Assembly: GCF_002150685.1 (NCBI RefSeq)
Contig: NZ_MSSW01000076.1
Location: 1 to 46,941, forward strand
Length of the DNA: 46,941 nucleotides
Reading direction: 5' to 3'
Origin: Algoriphagus antarcticus
GTDB taxonomy: Bacteria > Bacteroidota > Bacteroidia > Cytophagales > Cyclobacteriaceae
The position numbers were made by a program, and so were the translations under genes. The notes beneath the pieces are model-generated. The model did not search any database, had not been told where the DNA came from, and saw nothing but the letters and a program-made list of their open reading frames with translations. Position 1 is the stretch's first letter. The number at the start of each line of letters is the position of its first letter. Below, piece after piece: positions 27,004-36,617 of this stretch.

Positions 27004-28476
27004 ATGAAAATCCGTACTTATTATAAAATTATAATTACCATTCTCGTTTATTTTGCTTTTGGTGGCGCTACCACAGCGCAAGAAAAAAAAGCCAATATCA
27101 TTTATATTTTGGTTGATCAATGGCGAGCATCTGCCTTCGGCTTTGCAGGAGATCCCAATGCAAATACCCCCAATCTGGATAGGTTGGCTCAGGAAAGTAT
27201 CAATTTCAAAAATGCAGTTTCAGTAATGCCGGTTTGCACTCCTTATCGTGCTGCTCTTATCACGGGAAAATATCCTACTACTACTGGCATGTTTTTGAAT
27301 GATCTTCATCTTCCTTTAACCGAATATGGTTTGGGGGATGTGCTTGTGGACCGTGGATATACTACTGCCTATATTGGTAAATGGCATTTGGACGGCCATG
27401 GCAGGCATGCTTATATTCCTCCAAGCAGGCGTAGAGGGTTTATGTATTGGAAAGCAGCAGAATGCGACCATGATTATGACCAATCCCATTATTATACAGG
27501 CAACTCAGATGAAAAGCAATTTTGGGATGGCTACGATACCTATGCGCAAACTAAAGATGCGCAACAATACATTGCCGAACAGGTTGGAAAAGAAAAACCC
27601 TTCGCTTTGTTTATATCCTATGGTACACCTCATTTCCCTTATGATGCGGCACCTGAAGTTCTAAAACAAAATTATCCCCTTGCTGATATTATCCTTCCTG
27701 AAAATGTACCTGCCTCTATGGCAGATGAGGTGAGAAAAGAAGCTCAGGGTTATTATGCCCATTGCGAGGCTTTGGACAATAGTATTGGAGAATTGCTTGC
27801 CAGCCTGGATGAATTAGGAATCAGTGATAACACACTAATTGTATTTACCTCTGATCATGGGGAAATGCTAGGGGGGCACGGCGTAAGACCTAGGGCCAAA
27901 CAGGTGCCGCTCGCTGAATCAGCCAGGGTGCCAATGCTACTTCGTTACCCTCCCTTACATGGAAAAACGGGAAGAGTCGTAGAAACACCTATCACCACAC
28001 CGGATATTTTCCCTACCATCTTTGGCATGCTGGACCTTCCCATTCCAGCTACCTATGAAGGAGATGATCTCTCTCGTGTATTAACTGAAAACAAAGAAAT
28101 TCAAGACCGTGCAGCGCTTTATATGCAGCTTGCTCCTTGGGAAGTAGGTTCGGAATATGGAAGAGAATACAGGGCCATCAAAACTTCCCAATATACGTAC
28201 GTTCGCGCCCTGGATGGTCCTTGGCTATTGTTTGATGATACTAATGACCCTTTACAGATGAACAATCTCGTGGCAAATCCTGCCCATGAAGGATTAGTCA
28301 CTGAATTGGATGAACATCTCTGGAAATTACTCATCAAGCTGGGAGATGATTTTAGACCTGCACAATGGTATATTGATAAGTGGAATCTAAAGCCAGGAGC
28401 ACACGGCAGTATTCCCTATGACAAAGAAGGCAATCTGCCTTCACAATCTCCCCTCTTAACAAAGGGTTCTTCCTGA
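27004..28476 (+). CDS. S1 sulfatase with CTPYR motif
   Basis: A 490-residue exported protein with a classical signal peptide ending at GATTAQ. Its metal motif is NIIYILVDQWRASAFG and its formylglycine motif CTPYR, with Cys78. It also has GKWHLDGHG, TPHFPYD, TSDHGEMLGGHG with the second set of metal ligands, and a C-terminal subdomain. The length is normal. The Tyr in CTPYR and the DQWR motif place it in one of the smaller carbohydrate-sulfatase subfamilies, and I do not assign the number. It lies 7 bases behind the GH106 gene, which suggests coupled action: sulfate removal and then rhamnose cleavage. Nothing looks damaged. Confidence 0.9.
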   Translation: MKIRTYYKIIITILVYFAFGGATTAQEKKANIIYILVDQWRASAFGFAGDPNANTPNLDRLAQESINFKNAVSVMPVCTPYRAALITGKYPTTTGMFLNDLHLPLTEYGLGDVLVDRGYTTAYIGKWHLDGHGRHAYIPPSRRRGFMYWKAAECDHDYDQSHYYTGNSDEKQFWDGYDTYAQTKDAQQYIAEQVGKEKPFALFISYGTPHFPYDAAPEVLKQNYPLADIILPENVPASMADEVRKEAQGYYAHCEALDNSIGELLASLDELGISDNTLIVFTSDHGEMLGGHGVRPRAKQVPLAESARVPMLLRYPPLHGKTGRVVETPITTPDIFPTIFGMLDLPIPATYEGDDLSRVLTENKEIQDRAALYMQLAPWEVGSEYGREYRAIKTSQYTYVRALDGPWLLFDDTNDPLQMNNLVANPAHEGLVTELDEHLWKLLIKLGDDFRPAQWYIDKWNLKPGAHGSIPYDKEGNLPSQSPLLTKGSS

Positions 28477-28534
28477 AAATTTTTTTTTAACCAAAAAAGT
28501 AGAACCGTTTGCCAAATTTATAGAATTGAAAAAA

Positions 28535-30121
28535 ATGAAAAAATCCACGGATAAATTTCTACTAATAGTTTTTGTTTTAAGTTGGCTGTTAGTTTCCTTC
28601 CATGAAAAGGAAGTTGAACAACAGCCCAATATCCTTTTTATCATGACCGATGACCATACTCAGCAAGCACTACATGCGTATGGACATGGATTGCTGGATA
28701 GCGTTTATTTTCCCAATATGAACCGCCTGGCCAAAGAAGGAGCTCTTTTCAAAAACAGCTTTGTTACGAATTCCATTTGTGCCCCAAGCAGAGCAGTTTT
28801 GCTCACAGGTAAATACAGTCATATTAATGGGCAAGTAGATAATGTGGTACCATTTGACTGGGATCAGGCCAATTACCCAAAAATGTTGCAGGCTGCAGGC
28901 TATGAAACTGCACTAATTGGAAAGATTCATCTTGGGGGTAAACCACAAGGATATAACTTCTCGATGACCTTGCCTGGACAGGGAAGTTATTACAACCCCG
29001 AGTTCATCAAAAACGGAGATGAGAAACTGAGCTTTGAAGGCCACTGCGAAGCCTTAATCCCACAATTTGTTATGGATTGGCTGGAAAATGATTGGGATAG
29101 AAGTAAACCTTTTGCTATTAATTACCATACCAAGGCTCCTCACCGAGATTGGATGCCCGAGGAGAAATACCTGGATCTATATGAAGATCAAGAGTTTGAA
29201 TTTCCTGCGAATTTCTTTGATGATTATGAGGGCAGAGGGACTGCAGCTCAAGAACAGGAAATGGAAATCATCAATGACATGTATTGGGGCTGGGATATGA
29301 AATTCGAATCAAACCCCTTTACTGGAGAGCCTAGCCGCTTGTCTGCACCTTTTGACCGCATGACTGAGGAGCAAATGGCAGCCTGGAATGCCGTATATGG
29401 TCCTGAAAACGAAAAATTCCTGAAAGAAAAACCTACTGGTGAAGCTCTTGCAAAGTTCATGTATCATCGGTACTTACGAGACTATTTGAAAGTAGTCAAA
29501 TCGGTGGATGATGGTATAGGAGAGGTGCTGGATTACTTGGAGAGTCAAGGTCTACTGGATAATACCGTTGTGGTTTACACTTCTGACCAAGGCTTTTACC
29601 TGGGAGAACACGGTTGGTTCGACAAGCGATTTATGTACGAGCAATCCCTAAGCACACCGCTGCTGGTCAGGTATCCAAAGGAAATAAAGGCTGGAACAGT
29701 TGTGGAAGAAATGGTAATGAATCTAGACCATGCCCCTACGATTTTAGATTATGCGGGGATTTCGAAGCCTTTAGAAATGCAGGGAAATTCCTGGCGAAAA
29801 CTTGTCGCTGGAGAATCCATTCCTTGGAGAGATGCTATTTATTACCACTATTATGAATATCCGGGCCCGCATTCGGTAAAACGACACTACGGTGTAAGAA
29901 CAGATAGGTACAAGTTAATCCATTTCTACTACGATGTGGATGAATGGGAGCTGTACGATTTACAAAATGATCCGGATGAAATGAATAGTATTTATGGTAA
30001 CCCTGAGTATGCTGAGGTACAAGAAATGCTATATCAAAAATTGGGAGAACTTCGCTTACAATATGGGGATTCGGATGAGTTGAACCAGCAGTTCATCAAA
30101 CAATCAACTTCCAAAAATTAA
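28535..30121 (+). CDS. S1 sulfatase, S1_11-like
   Basis: I chose the ATG at 28535 over an in-frame TTG at 28526. The 528-residue protein has a short export segment (FLLIVFVLSWLLVS), the metal motif NILFIMTDDHTQQALHAYG, and the formylglycine motif CAPSR with Cys82. GKIHLGG, then LPGQGSYYNPEFI, TKAPHRDW and TSDQGFYLGEHGWFDKRFMY are typical of the S1_11 group, whose characterised members remove 6-O-sulfate from N-acetylglucosamine. Here the substrate may differ, because the rest of the locus points to rhamnose. The gene is followed by the next sulfatase after 9 bases. Intact and of usual length. Confidence 0.9.
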   Translation: MKKSTDKFLLIVFVLSWLLVSFHEKEVEQQPNILFIMTDDHTQQALHAYGHGLLDSVYFPNMNRLAKEGALFKNSFVTNSICAPSRAVLLTGKYSHINGQVDNVVPFDWDQANYPKMLQAAGYETALIGKIHLGGKPQGYNFSMTLPGQGSYYNPEFIKNGDEKLSFEGHCEALIPQFVMDWLENDWDRSKPFAINYHTKAPHRDWMPEEKYLDLYEDQEFEFPANFFDDYEGRGTAAQEQEMEIINDMYWGWDMKFESNPFTGEPSRLSAPFDRMTEEQMAAWNAVYGPENEKFLKEKPTGEALAKFMYHRYLRDYLKVVKSVDDGIGEVLDYLESQGLLDNTVVVYTSDQGFYLGEHGWFDKRFMYEQSLSTPLLVRYPKEIKAGTVVEEMVMNLDHAPTILDYAGISKPLEMQGNSWRKLVAGESIPWRDAIYYHYYEYPGPHSVKRHYGVRTDRYKLIHFYYDVDEWELYDLQNDPDEMNSIYGNPEYAEVQEMLYQKLGELRLQYGDSDELNQQFIKQSTSKN

Positions 30122-30130
30122 CATGATGGT

Positions 30131-31561
30131 ATGACCTACCCAAAAATAACCTACATCTCTTTTCCTTCGATCGGATGGCTACTGATTTTCATATTATTTT
30201 CTCAATGGAGCATTCAAAACAAGGGAATTTTAGACGAGAAAATAGCAGATGAGAAAAAACCGAATATCATCTTTATTTTGACTGATGACCAGCGATGGGA
30301 TGCATTAGGTTTTGCGGGAAACGATATCATTCATACCCCAAATATGGATATGTTGGCCAGTGAAGGATTGTATTTTGAAAATGCGTTTGTTACCACGCCT
30401 ATCTGTGCAGCCAGCAGGGCTTCATTGTTCTCCGGATTGTATGAGCGGACACATGATTTTACTTTCGGCAAACCTCCCTTACAGGATAGCTACATGGCCA
30501 AAAGCTACCCGAACCTTCTGAAAAAGGAAGGTTACCGAACTGGATTTGTGGGAAAGTTTGGCGTGAAGGTAAGTGAAGGAATGGAAGATTCTCTTTTTCA
30601 TCGAATGGACAAGACATTTTGGCCTTACTTAAAGGAAGTGGAGGGAAAAGAAGTCCACCTGGCGGATACCAATGGGGACCTGGCCATTGATTTTATCCGG
30701 TCATCTGGGGATCAGCCGTTTTGCCTCTCATTATCCTTTTGGTCACCCCATGCGGATGATGGAGCGGAGGAACAATACTTTTGGGCTGATTATACGGATC
30801 ATTCATATCGGGATGTAGAAATTCCGGTACCGGACACGGCCGATCCTGCCTTCTATGACAGTATACCCGAATTTTTAAAAAACAGAATGACTAGGGAAAG
30901 GTGGCATTGGCGCTTTGATACGCCGGAAAAGCACCAGAAGATGGTGAAAGGGTACTACCGGATGATTAGCACTGTGGATAGCGTTTTGTCCAGAATCAGG
31001 GTTTCCCTGGAGGAAGAGGGGATTGCCGATAATACGGTCATCATTTTCATGGGGGATAACGGCTATTTTTTGGGAGAAAGGGGCTATGCTGGAAAATGGC
31101 TGTTATACGAGCCTTCCATTCGGGTTCCGTTGATTATATATGATCCCCGTCAGCCGGAAAATAAGCGAAAAAAGACCTATTCTCAGATAGTATCGAATGT
31201 GGATGTCACTCCTACCATTTTATCCCTGGCCGGTGTAAAAATCCCGGACAGTTATGCCGGAAGAAGTCTCACCGATTTTTATGAAGGGGCACCAGGGGAT
31301 TGGCGTTCCGGAATCTTTCTTGAACATCGGCTGGAAAACAATGAAAAGCTGTTGAAAACAGAAGGCTATCGGGATGATGAGTATAAATTTATCCGGTATG
31401 ATGACAGCGATTTGATAGAATTGTACCACCACAATACTGATTTTAATGAGGTTAATAACCTAGCTTTGGATACTAAGTATGTCGAAAAAGTAAAATATTA
31501 TTCAGACAAGTGTGATTCCATTATTCATGACCTACTTCAACAGCGGGTGATGAATCAATGA
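30131..31561 (+). CDS. S1 sulfatase with CAASR motif
   Basis: A 476-residue protein with an N-terminal hydrophobic segment (WLLIFILFSQWS) that is probably a signal anchor. It has the metal motif NIIFILTDDQRWDALGFAG and the formylglycine motif CAASR with Cys92, an allowed C-x-A-x-R variant. GKFGVKV stands where GKWHxG is usual, SFWSPHADDG carries the substrate-side His, and GDNGYFLGERGYAGKW supplies the second metal segment and the conserved Lys. The GKFGV variant is found in some sulfatase subfamilies and need not mean loss of activity. It is the last gene of the GH106-sulfatase operon (spacings of 7, 58 and 9 bases). A gap of 246 bases separates it from the next gene. Confidence 0.88.
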   Translation: MTYPKITYISFPSIGWLLIFILFSQWSIQNKGILDEKIADEKKPNIIFILTDDQRWDALGFAGNDIIHTPNMDMLASEGLYFENAFVTTPICAASRASLFSGLYERTHDFTFGKPPLQDSYMAKSYPNLLKKEGYRTGFVGKFGVKVSEGMEDSLFHRMDKTFWPYLKEVEGKEVHLADTNGDLAIDFIRSSGDQPFCLSLSFWSPHADDGAEEQYFWADYTDHSYRDVEIPVPDTADPAFYDSIPEFLKNRMTRERWHWRFDTPEKHQKMVKGYYRMISTVDSVLSRIRVSLEEEGIADNTVIIFMGDNGYFLGERGYAGKWLLYEPSIRVPLIIYDPRQPENKRKKTYSQIVSNVDVTPTILSLAGVKIPDSYAGRSLTDFYEGAPGDWRSGIFLEHRLENNEKLLKTEGYRDDEYKFIRYDDSDLIELYHHNTDFNEVNNLALDTKYVEKVKYYSDKCDSIIHDLLQQRVMNQ

Positions 31562-31807
31562 AAGTTTAATTTAAGATTTAGTTTATTCTATTGTGATCGG
31601 GTGAAGAATAATAGGTTTACTGAAGATGTAGCTTAGGTAATTGTAAAATTTATTCATCTCGGTGAAGATTAAGATTTTCTCTCAGAAAATAGAAAACAGT
31701 TAGTAAATAAAAGAAATTTTGAAAGTATAGTCTTTCTGTTTTGAAATAATATAATAACCAAGTGGTGATAGTTTATAAAGTGAACGCTTATTTAAAAATT
31801 ATATACA

Positions 31808-33652
31808 ATGTTTAATTTGAGATTTAGTAAATTATTTTTACCCGTAATTATTTTGATAAGCGGAGGTGTTTCTGCACAACAAGTAACCGTTTTCGATGAT
31901 TTGAAAGAATTTGGGGAAATTCCAAAAACTTGGAAAATGGTAGGAGGGGTAAATGCTGACTGGGAGCATAATGATTTTTTGTCAACAACTCGTGGAACGG
32001 GAATTTTGGTTAATCTGCCTAAGTCCAAAAACGGGCCGCATTTAATTTCAGGATTTGAACATGGGGATATGGAATTGGAATTGGATTTTATGGTTCCCAA
32101 AGGTTCCAATTCAGGAATTTATCTTCAAGGAAGATATGAGATCCAAATTTTCGACAGTTGGGGTAAAGTCAATCCGAATTCCGGCGATGCAGGAGGGATC
32201 TATCAGCGTTTTGATAAAGAAAAACGTCAGGGTTTTGAGGGGAAAGCTCCCAGAATGAACGTCAGTAAGGCTCCTGGCTTATGGCAACATGTCAGGATTG
32301 TCTTTGAAGCGCCTCAATTTAACGCTGAAGGAGTAAAAGTAAAAAACGCAAAATTCGTACAGGTCTTTCAAAATGGAATACTGATTCATGAGAATGTAGA
32401 AGTGACAGGTCCGACGACATCAGCAATGTTTGAGGATGAGAGTTCACTAGGCCCCATAGTTATTCAAGGAGATCATGGTCCAGTAGCTATCAGAAATATC
32501 AAATACAAATCATACTATAACCAAGTTCCTCAAATAAAGGACTTGAAATTTGACTACTACAAAGGGAAGTTCCAATCTGTGGAGGAGTTTCAGGGAAGTA
32601 CCCCGAACCAGACAGGCCAATTGAATAAAGTGACTTGGGACTTAGGTCATGGAATTCTTGACTTTGCCTACGAGTATTCTGGGAATTTGGAAATTATAAA
32701 ATCAGGTGATTATACCTTTTCATTGAGTGCTTTTGGTAAAACAAGCCTTTACATCAATGGCGAAAACGTAATAGAGGATCAATATCAATTACCTGGCGAC
32801 GCCCCTAGAAGCAAGACATTACGGCTAGAGAAAGGGACTGTTCCATTCAAATTGGTGTTTTACAAAAATAATTATCCGGGAAGAAGACCACAACTTGGTT
32901 TTTTTATTGAAGGACCAGGCATCAAAAAAAGTCCTTTGCAGGATCCAAATTCTTACGTCGAATCCGTTATCCAGAAACCGTTTTATTTAGAACCTTCCAA
33001 TGAACCCATAATTATAAGAGGGTTTTTCCAACATGAGGGTAATGTTAAGACGCATACAGTAAGTGTAGGAGAACCGTCTGGGTCAAGCTTTGTGTATGAT
33101 CTTCAACAAGGTGCTCTTTTGAGTATTTGGAGGGGAGGATTTTTGGATACCTCACCCATGTGGCGGCAAAGGGGGGAATCGCAATTGATGATTCCAAATG
33201 GAGCCTTAATCGAATTGGCAAGTGGGCCTACCATTGCCAAACTTGATAATGAAAACAGCCCTTGGCCTGATTCTGTCAGCACTGATCTACTACACATACA
33301 AGGGTATTCCCTTAATCGGGCTAGAAGACCCACTTTCAAGTATACCCTTGAGCAAGTTGCCGTGGAAGATTACATTGAACCTGAGATGGATGGCAAAATT
33401 TTAACCCGGACAATTAGCTATATAAATCCTCAAAAAGCCACTGACTTATATGCAAGGATTATCTCTGCTGAGAAAATTGAGGATCTTGGGGAAGGAGTTT
33501 ATTATATAAATCAAGGCCAATTTTATGTGAAAATAGCTGACTCTACTCTTTCAAATGTAGTGTTAAGAAGTACGACATTGGGCCAAGAATTGTTACTTCC
33601 AATTTCGACGGAAGAGGCTAAAAATGAAATTAAGTACAGCCTTATTTATTGA
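31808..33652 (+). CDS. DUF1080 (3-ketoglycoside hydrolase-type) with PA14 and DUF6797-like domains
   Basis: A 614-residue exported protein (signal ending GGVSAQQ). Residues 30-235 are a DUF1080 concanavalin-like domain with the family features NSGIYLQGRYEIQIFDSWG and GGIYQRF; DUF1080 proteins cleave 3-keto-glycosides by an elimination-type route. Residues about 245-375 are a PA14 carbohydrate-binding-like domain (SGDYTFSLSAFGKTSLYING). The C-terminal part has VYDLQQGALLSIWRGGFLDT, similar in layout to the DUF6797-like part of the heme-c protein at 8617. The gene starts a new unit and is followed by the cupredoxin-propeller gene after 55 bases, which suggests an oxidation-and-cleavage pair. 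The keto-sugar role is inference from family knowledge. Confidence 0.85.
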   Translation: MFNLRFSKLFLPVIILISGGVSAQQVTVFDDLKEFGEIPKTWKMVGGVNADWEHNDFLSTTRGTGILVNLPKSKNGPHLISGFEHGDMELELDFMVPKGSNSGIYLQGRYEIQIFDSWGKVNPNSGDAGGIYQRFDKEKRQGFEGKAPRMNVSKAPGLWQHVRIVFEAPQFNAEGVKVKNAKFVQVFQNGILIHENVEVTGPTTSAMFEDESSLGPIVIQGDHGPVAIRNIKYKSYYNQVPQIKDLKFDYYKGKFQSVEEFQGSTPNQTGQLNKVTWDLGHGILDFAYEYSGNLEIIKSGDYTFSLSAFGKTSLYINGENVIEDQYQLPGDAPRSKTLRLEKGTVPFKLVFYKNNYPGRRPQLGFFIEGPGIKKSPLQDPNSYVESVIQKPFYLEPSNEPIIIRGFFQHEGNVKTHTVSVGEPSGSSFVYDLQQGALLSIWRGGFLDTSPMWRQRGESQLMIPNGALIELASGPTIAKLDNENSPWPDSVSTDLLHIQGYSLNRARRPTFKYTLEQVAVEDYIEPEMDGKILTRTISYINPQKATDLYARIISAEKIEDLGEGVYYINQGQFYVKIADSTLSNVVLRSTTLGQELLLPISTEEAKNEIKYSLIY

Positions 33653-33707
33653 ACGATAAGTGTAATTTACAACTAATTTACAAGACCAATTTATTGGAAT
33701 TACGATT

Positions 33708-35819
33708 ATGAAAACATCTAAAAATAGCTTACTTATCTTGAATTATAGCCGCAATTTTCACCCTCAAAAATCTGCATTAAATGGATTTTTGGCAGTGTTA
33801 AAAGGTTGTTTTTTTATGCTACTATCTGGTTCTTTGCATGCGCAGGATACGACTGAACAGAAGGCTTCTTCAGCGAAAGAACAGGATTATTACATTATAG
33901 TAGATATTCCAGTTCCTGATGGTATTGAACTTGAAGTTGGTGGGTTGGCCGTAACTCCTGACGGAAGTTTGGGCGTGTCCACTCGAAGAGGTGAGGTTTG
34001 GGTAATAGAAAATCCATACATGGTGGGTTCTCGAATCCCCCAGTTCACCAAATTCGCAGATGGGTTACATGAACCACTGGGATTGGCCTATCATAAAGGT
34101 AGTTTTTATTCCTCCCAGCGGTCGGAGCTGACCAAATTGACCGACAATAATGCAGATGGAAGAGCGGATGGGTATGAAACTGTTGTTTCTTGGCCCTTGT
34201 CGGGGAATTACCACGAATATTCATATGGACCACTGTTCACTCCAGAAGGTGACATGCTCGTTACACTTAATTTGGGATGGATAGGTCATGGCGCCAGCTT
34301 GGCAAAATGGCGTGGGTGGATGATGAAAGTGTCTCCAGACGGTAAAATGATACCTATAGCATCAGGAATGAGATCTCCATCGGGCTTTGGTTATAATGCG
34401 GAGGGGGATGTGTTTTACGGAGAAAATCAAGGCGATTGGGTTGGTTCAGGCCGGATTACTCATGTGGAGGTAGGTGATTTTGTGGGAAATCCGGAAGGCC
34501 TGGTATGGAGCCATTTGGATGGTTCTCCCGTCAAATTAAAACCTGAGGATATACCTGACACGGGGTTGCCTATGTCAAAGGTCGCTGCAGATATCCCTGG
34601 ATTCAAGACTCCTGCAGTGTGGCTGCCTCACGGGCTGTTGGGAATTTCCACTTCAGATATTCTTCTGGATAAATCTGGTGGGGAATTTGGGCCATTTAGT
34701 GATCAACTTTTTATCGGAGATCAGGGTCTTAGTAAAATTGCAAGAGTTTATCTTGAAAAAGTAAACGGTGTTTACCAAGGTGTGGCATTTCCTTTCAGAG
34801 AGGGTTTTTCTTCCGGTATATTGAGGATGGTATGGGGAAATGACGGATCTATGTTTGTGGGAATGACTAGTAGGGGATGGAGTTCTACTGGAAAGGCACC
34901 ATTTGGTTTGCAGCGATTGGTATGGACGGGGAAAACACCCTTTGAAATTAAAACGGTAAAAGCCCAACCAGACGGATTTGAATTGGAATTTACCCTGCCG
35001 GTAAATGAGTCGGTTGCAAAAGATCTGGAATCTTACAAAATGTCAAGTTTCAACTACAAGTATCACCATAATTACGGAAGTCCCGTCATTGAATTGGAAG
35101 ATCTAGTGGTTAAAGGTGCTGTAGTCTCTACCGATGGATTGACTGTGAGATTGGTAGTTGATGGCCTTAAGGAAGGATATATCCACGAAATAAATGCAAC
35201 TGGGATTAAATCAATGGAGGGGATGGATTTATTGCATGCAGTAGGGTATTACACTCTTAATCAAATTCCAGTCGGTGAAAAAGTGAATCTTGCAGATATA
35301 ATAGAGACATCCAACAACCTTCACCGTGGACACCAAAAAATGAATGACCCGCCGCTTACTAAGGCAGCTTCAGCTAATGTGACTGCACCACCAACGAATA
35401 GTCAACAAAAAAGGGTGACGGTTATGCCGAGTACCTGGTCTAAAGGGCCCGATCAAAGTATTGTCATGGGCACCAAGCCAGGCTTGAAATATGATTTGGA
35501 GATTTTCGAAGTAAAAGCAGGTAGCAAGGTTAAGATCACTTTCAATAACAATGATGACATGTTACATAATCTGGTAGTAGTAAAGCCTAACACTGCCATT
35601 GAGGTGGGAGAAGAGGCCTTAAGCATGGGATTGGAAGGTTCTCAAAAAAACTATATACCCAACTCCGATAAGGTGCTTTTTCATACCAACATTCTTTCAC
35701 CGGAAACATCTGAATCCATCTATTTTGAAGCACCTTCCGTTCCCGGTGAATACACCTACGTTTGTACCTTTCCAGGACACTTTTACGTGATGCAAGGGAT
35801 TATGAAAGTGGTGGAATAG
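33708..35819 (+). CDS. Beta-propeller sugar dehydrogenase-like protein fused to an azurin-like domain
   Basis: A 703-residue exported protein; the export segment lies at about residues 25-45 and ends at LHAQ. Residues 60-480 form a propeller of the glucose/sorbosone dehydrogenase class (DGSLGVSTRRGEVWVIENP; SGMRSPSGFGYNAEGDVFYG; FIGDQGLSKIARVY). After a linker of 50 polar residues comes a type 1 copper domain at about 580-703. Its ligands follow azurin spacing: His620 in MLHN, Cys686, His691 (+5) and Met695 (+9) in YVCTFPGHFYVMQG. The protein probably oxidises a sugar in the periplasm and passes electrons to copper. It is the counterpart of the heme-c version at 8617. Whether the propeller binds PQQ is not visible. 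Confidence 0.85.
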   Translation: MKTSKNSLLILNYSRNFHPQKSALNGFLAVLKGCFFMLLSGSLHAQDTTEQKASSAKEQDYYIIVDIPVPDGIELEVGGLAVTPDGSLGVSTRRGEVWVIENPYMVGSRIPQFTKFADGLHEPLGLAYHKGSFYSSQRSELTKLTDNNADGRADGYETVVSWPLSGNYHEYSYGPLFTPEGDMLVTLNLGWIGHGASLAKWRGWMMKVSPDGKMIPIASGMRSPSGFGYNAEGDVFYGENQGDWVGSGRITHVEVGDFVGNPEGLVWSHLDGSPVKLKPEDIPDTGLPMSKVAADIPGFKTPAVWLPHGLLGISTSDILLDKSGGEFGPFSDQLFIGDQGLSKIARVYLEKVNGVYQGVAFPFREGFSSGILRMVWGNDGSMFVGMTSRGWSSTGKAPFGLQRLVWTGKTPFEIKTVKAQPDGFELEFTLPVNESVAKDLESYKMSSFNYKYHHNYGSPVIELEDLVVKGAVVSTDGLTVRLVVDGLKEGYIHEINATGIKSMEGMDLLHAVGYYTLNQIPVGEKVNLADIIETSNNLHRGHQKMNDPPLTKAASANVTAPPTNSQQKRVTVMPSTWSKGPDQSIVMGTKPGLKYDLEIFEVKAGSKVKITFNNNDDMLHNLVVVKPNTAIEVGEEALSMGLEGSQKNYIPNSDKVLFHTNILSPETSESIYFEAPSVPGEYTYVCTFPGHFYVMQGIMKVVE

Positions 35820-35851
35820 CGATTGAACTTTGGGATTTAAGGTGTGTAAGA

Positions 35852-35872
35852 GCATATGATATGCCTTTTTTT
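35852..35872 (+). terminator. Weak hairpin with T-tract
   Basis: A short stem (GCATA/TATGC, up to six pairs with a tight loop) at 35852-35864 is followed by seven T residues (35866-35872), 33 bases after the stop of the copper-propeller gene. It probably ends that transcript, although the stem is short. Confidence 0.45.
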
Positions 35873-36194
35873 GATGAAATAAAAAACGGCAAGTGTTTTA
35901 TTTTAAGAGAAATCAAATGAAAACAAGTGAATTCGGCCAATATCAATTGCCACCATGCTACAGAATTTATCAAGTCCAGTAAAGAATCAACCTTCTGTCT
36001 TTAAATATCTTTTGGCAACTACATACTGGCGTTGGTACTGAGGAAGAGCAAAATCCAGTTAAGCTTGATTTTTGTCCAACAATAGTGGATATGTTTATTT
36101 AAATTTTATACTGAAAGGTGACCTTTTGATTTGGTAACCACCAACCCAAAGATTAAGGTATATGTATGAAAAATAGTCAAAATTAAGAATCCAA

Positions 36195-36342
36195 AAAGCT
36201 TTTTTGGAAAAAGGCAAAAATAACCAAACTTACTATCCCCAAAATCAAACCAATACGGGTCATGGAAATTCAATACCATGTAAAGAATACGGAGGGGAAA
36301 AGCATTGTGGGATTCATTCAAAATATGATTCATCAATTGTGA
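36195..36342 (+). pseudogene. 3' end of a second heme-c/propeller gene
   Basis: The bases from about 36195 to 36342 align with the last part of the oxidoreductase gene at 8617-11346. KLTIPKIKPIRVMEIQYHVK continues as NTEGKSIVGFIQNMIHQL and a TGA, against KLTIPEIKPTWVMEIQYKLK and onward in the intact gene. A small deletion before this point breaks the frame, and weaker resemblance may extend back to about 36100. Nothing of the heme or propeller part is left. The same terminator as behind the intact gene follows at 36440. It shows that the module existed a second time at this end of the locus. The bases between 35873 and 36100 show no gene I can support. Confidence 0.75.
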
Positions 36343-36439
36343 GGAAGCCCGGCTAGTTAACCCAATGTATTTATTGAACGAAAAATGGGATCATACAAAT
36401 AAAAAAAAAGGATAGATTAATTGGATAACAATGAAAAAA

Positions 36440-36465
36440 GGCTGTCAATCGATAGCCCTTTTTTT
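36440..36465 (+). terminator. Copy of the pre-susC terminator
   Basis: GGCTGTC (36440-36446) and GATAGCC (36451-36457) form a 7-bp stem with one G-T pair around AATC, followed by seven T residues (36459-36465). It matches the terminator at 11411 in stem, loop and flanks. It now ends a dead gene and may also catch read-through toward the convergent serine dehydratase gene. Confidence 0.75.
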
Positions 36466-36617
36466 ACCCTGTTTATCAACCTGATTCGCTAAACTTTTTA
36501 ATTCGCACCCTTTCTGTGTCATATTGGAAATTAGATAGGGGGATGTGACACTGACCGCGGAGAAGAAAATGGGTATTCAGAAGTGGTCGCTTTTGTAATC
36601 AACCTCAATAGTTGTTA

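Noticed and set aside
30586..30610. GKFGV instead of GKWHxG in the sulfatase at 30131 taken as a defect
   Set aside because: This variant occurs in some sulfatase subfamilies, and all other motifs are intact, so it was not treated as damage.
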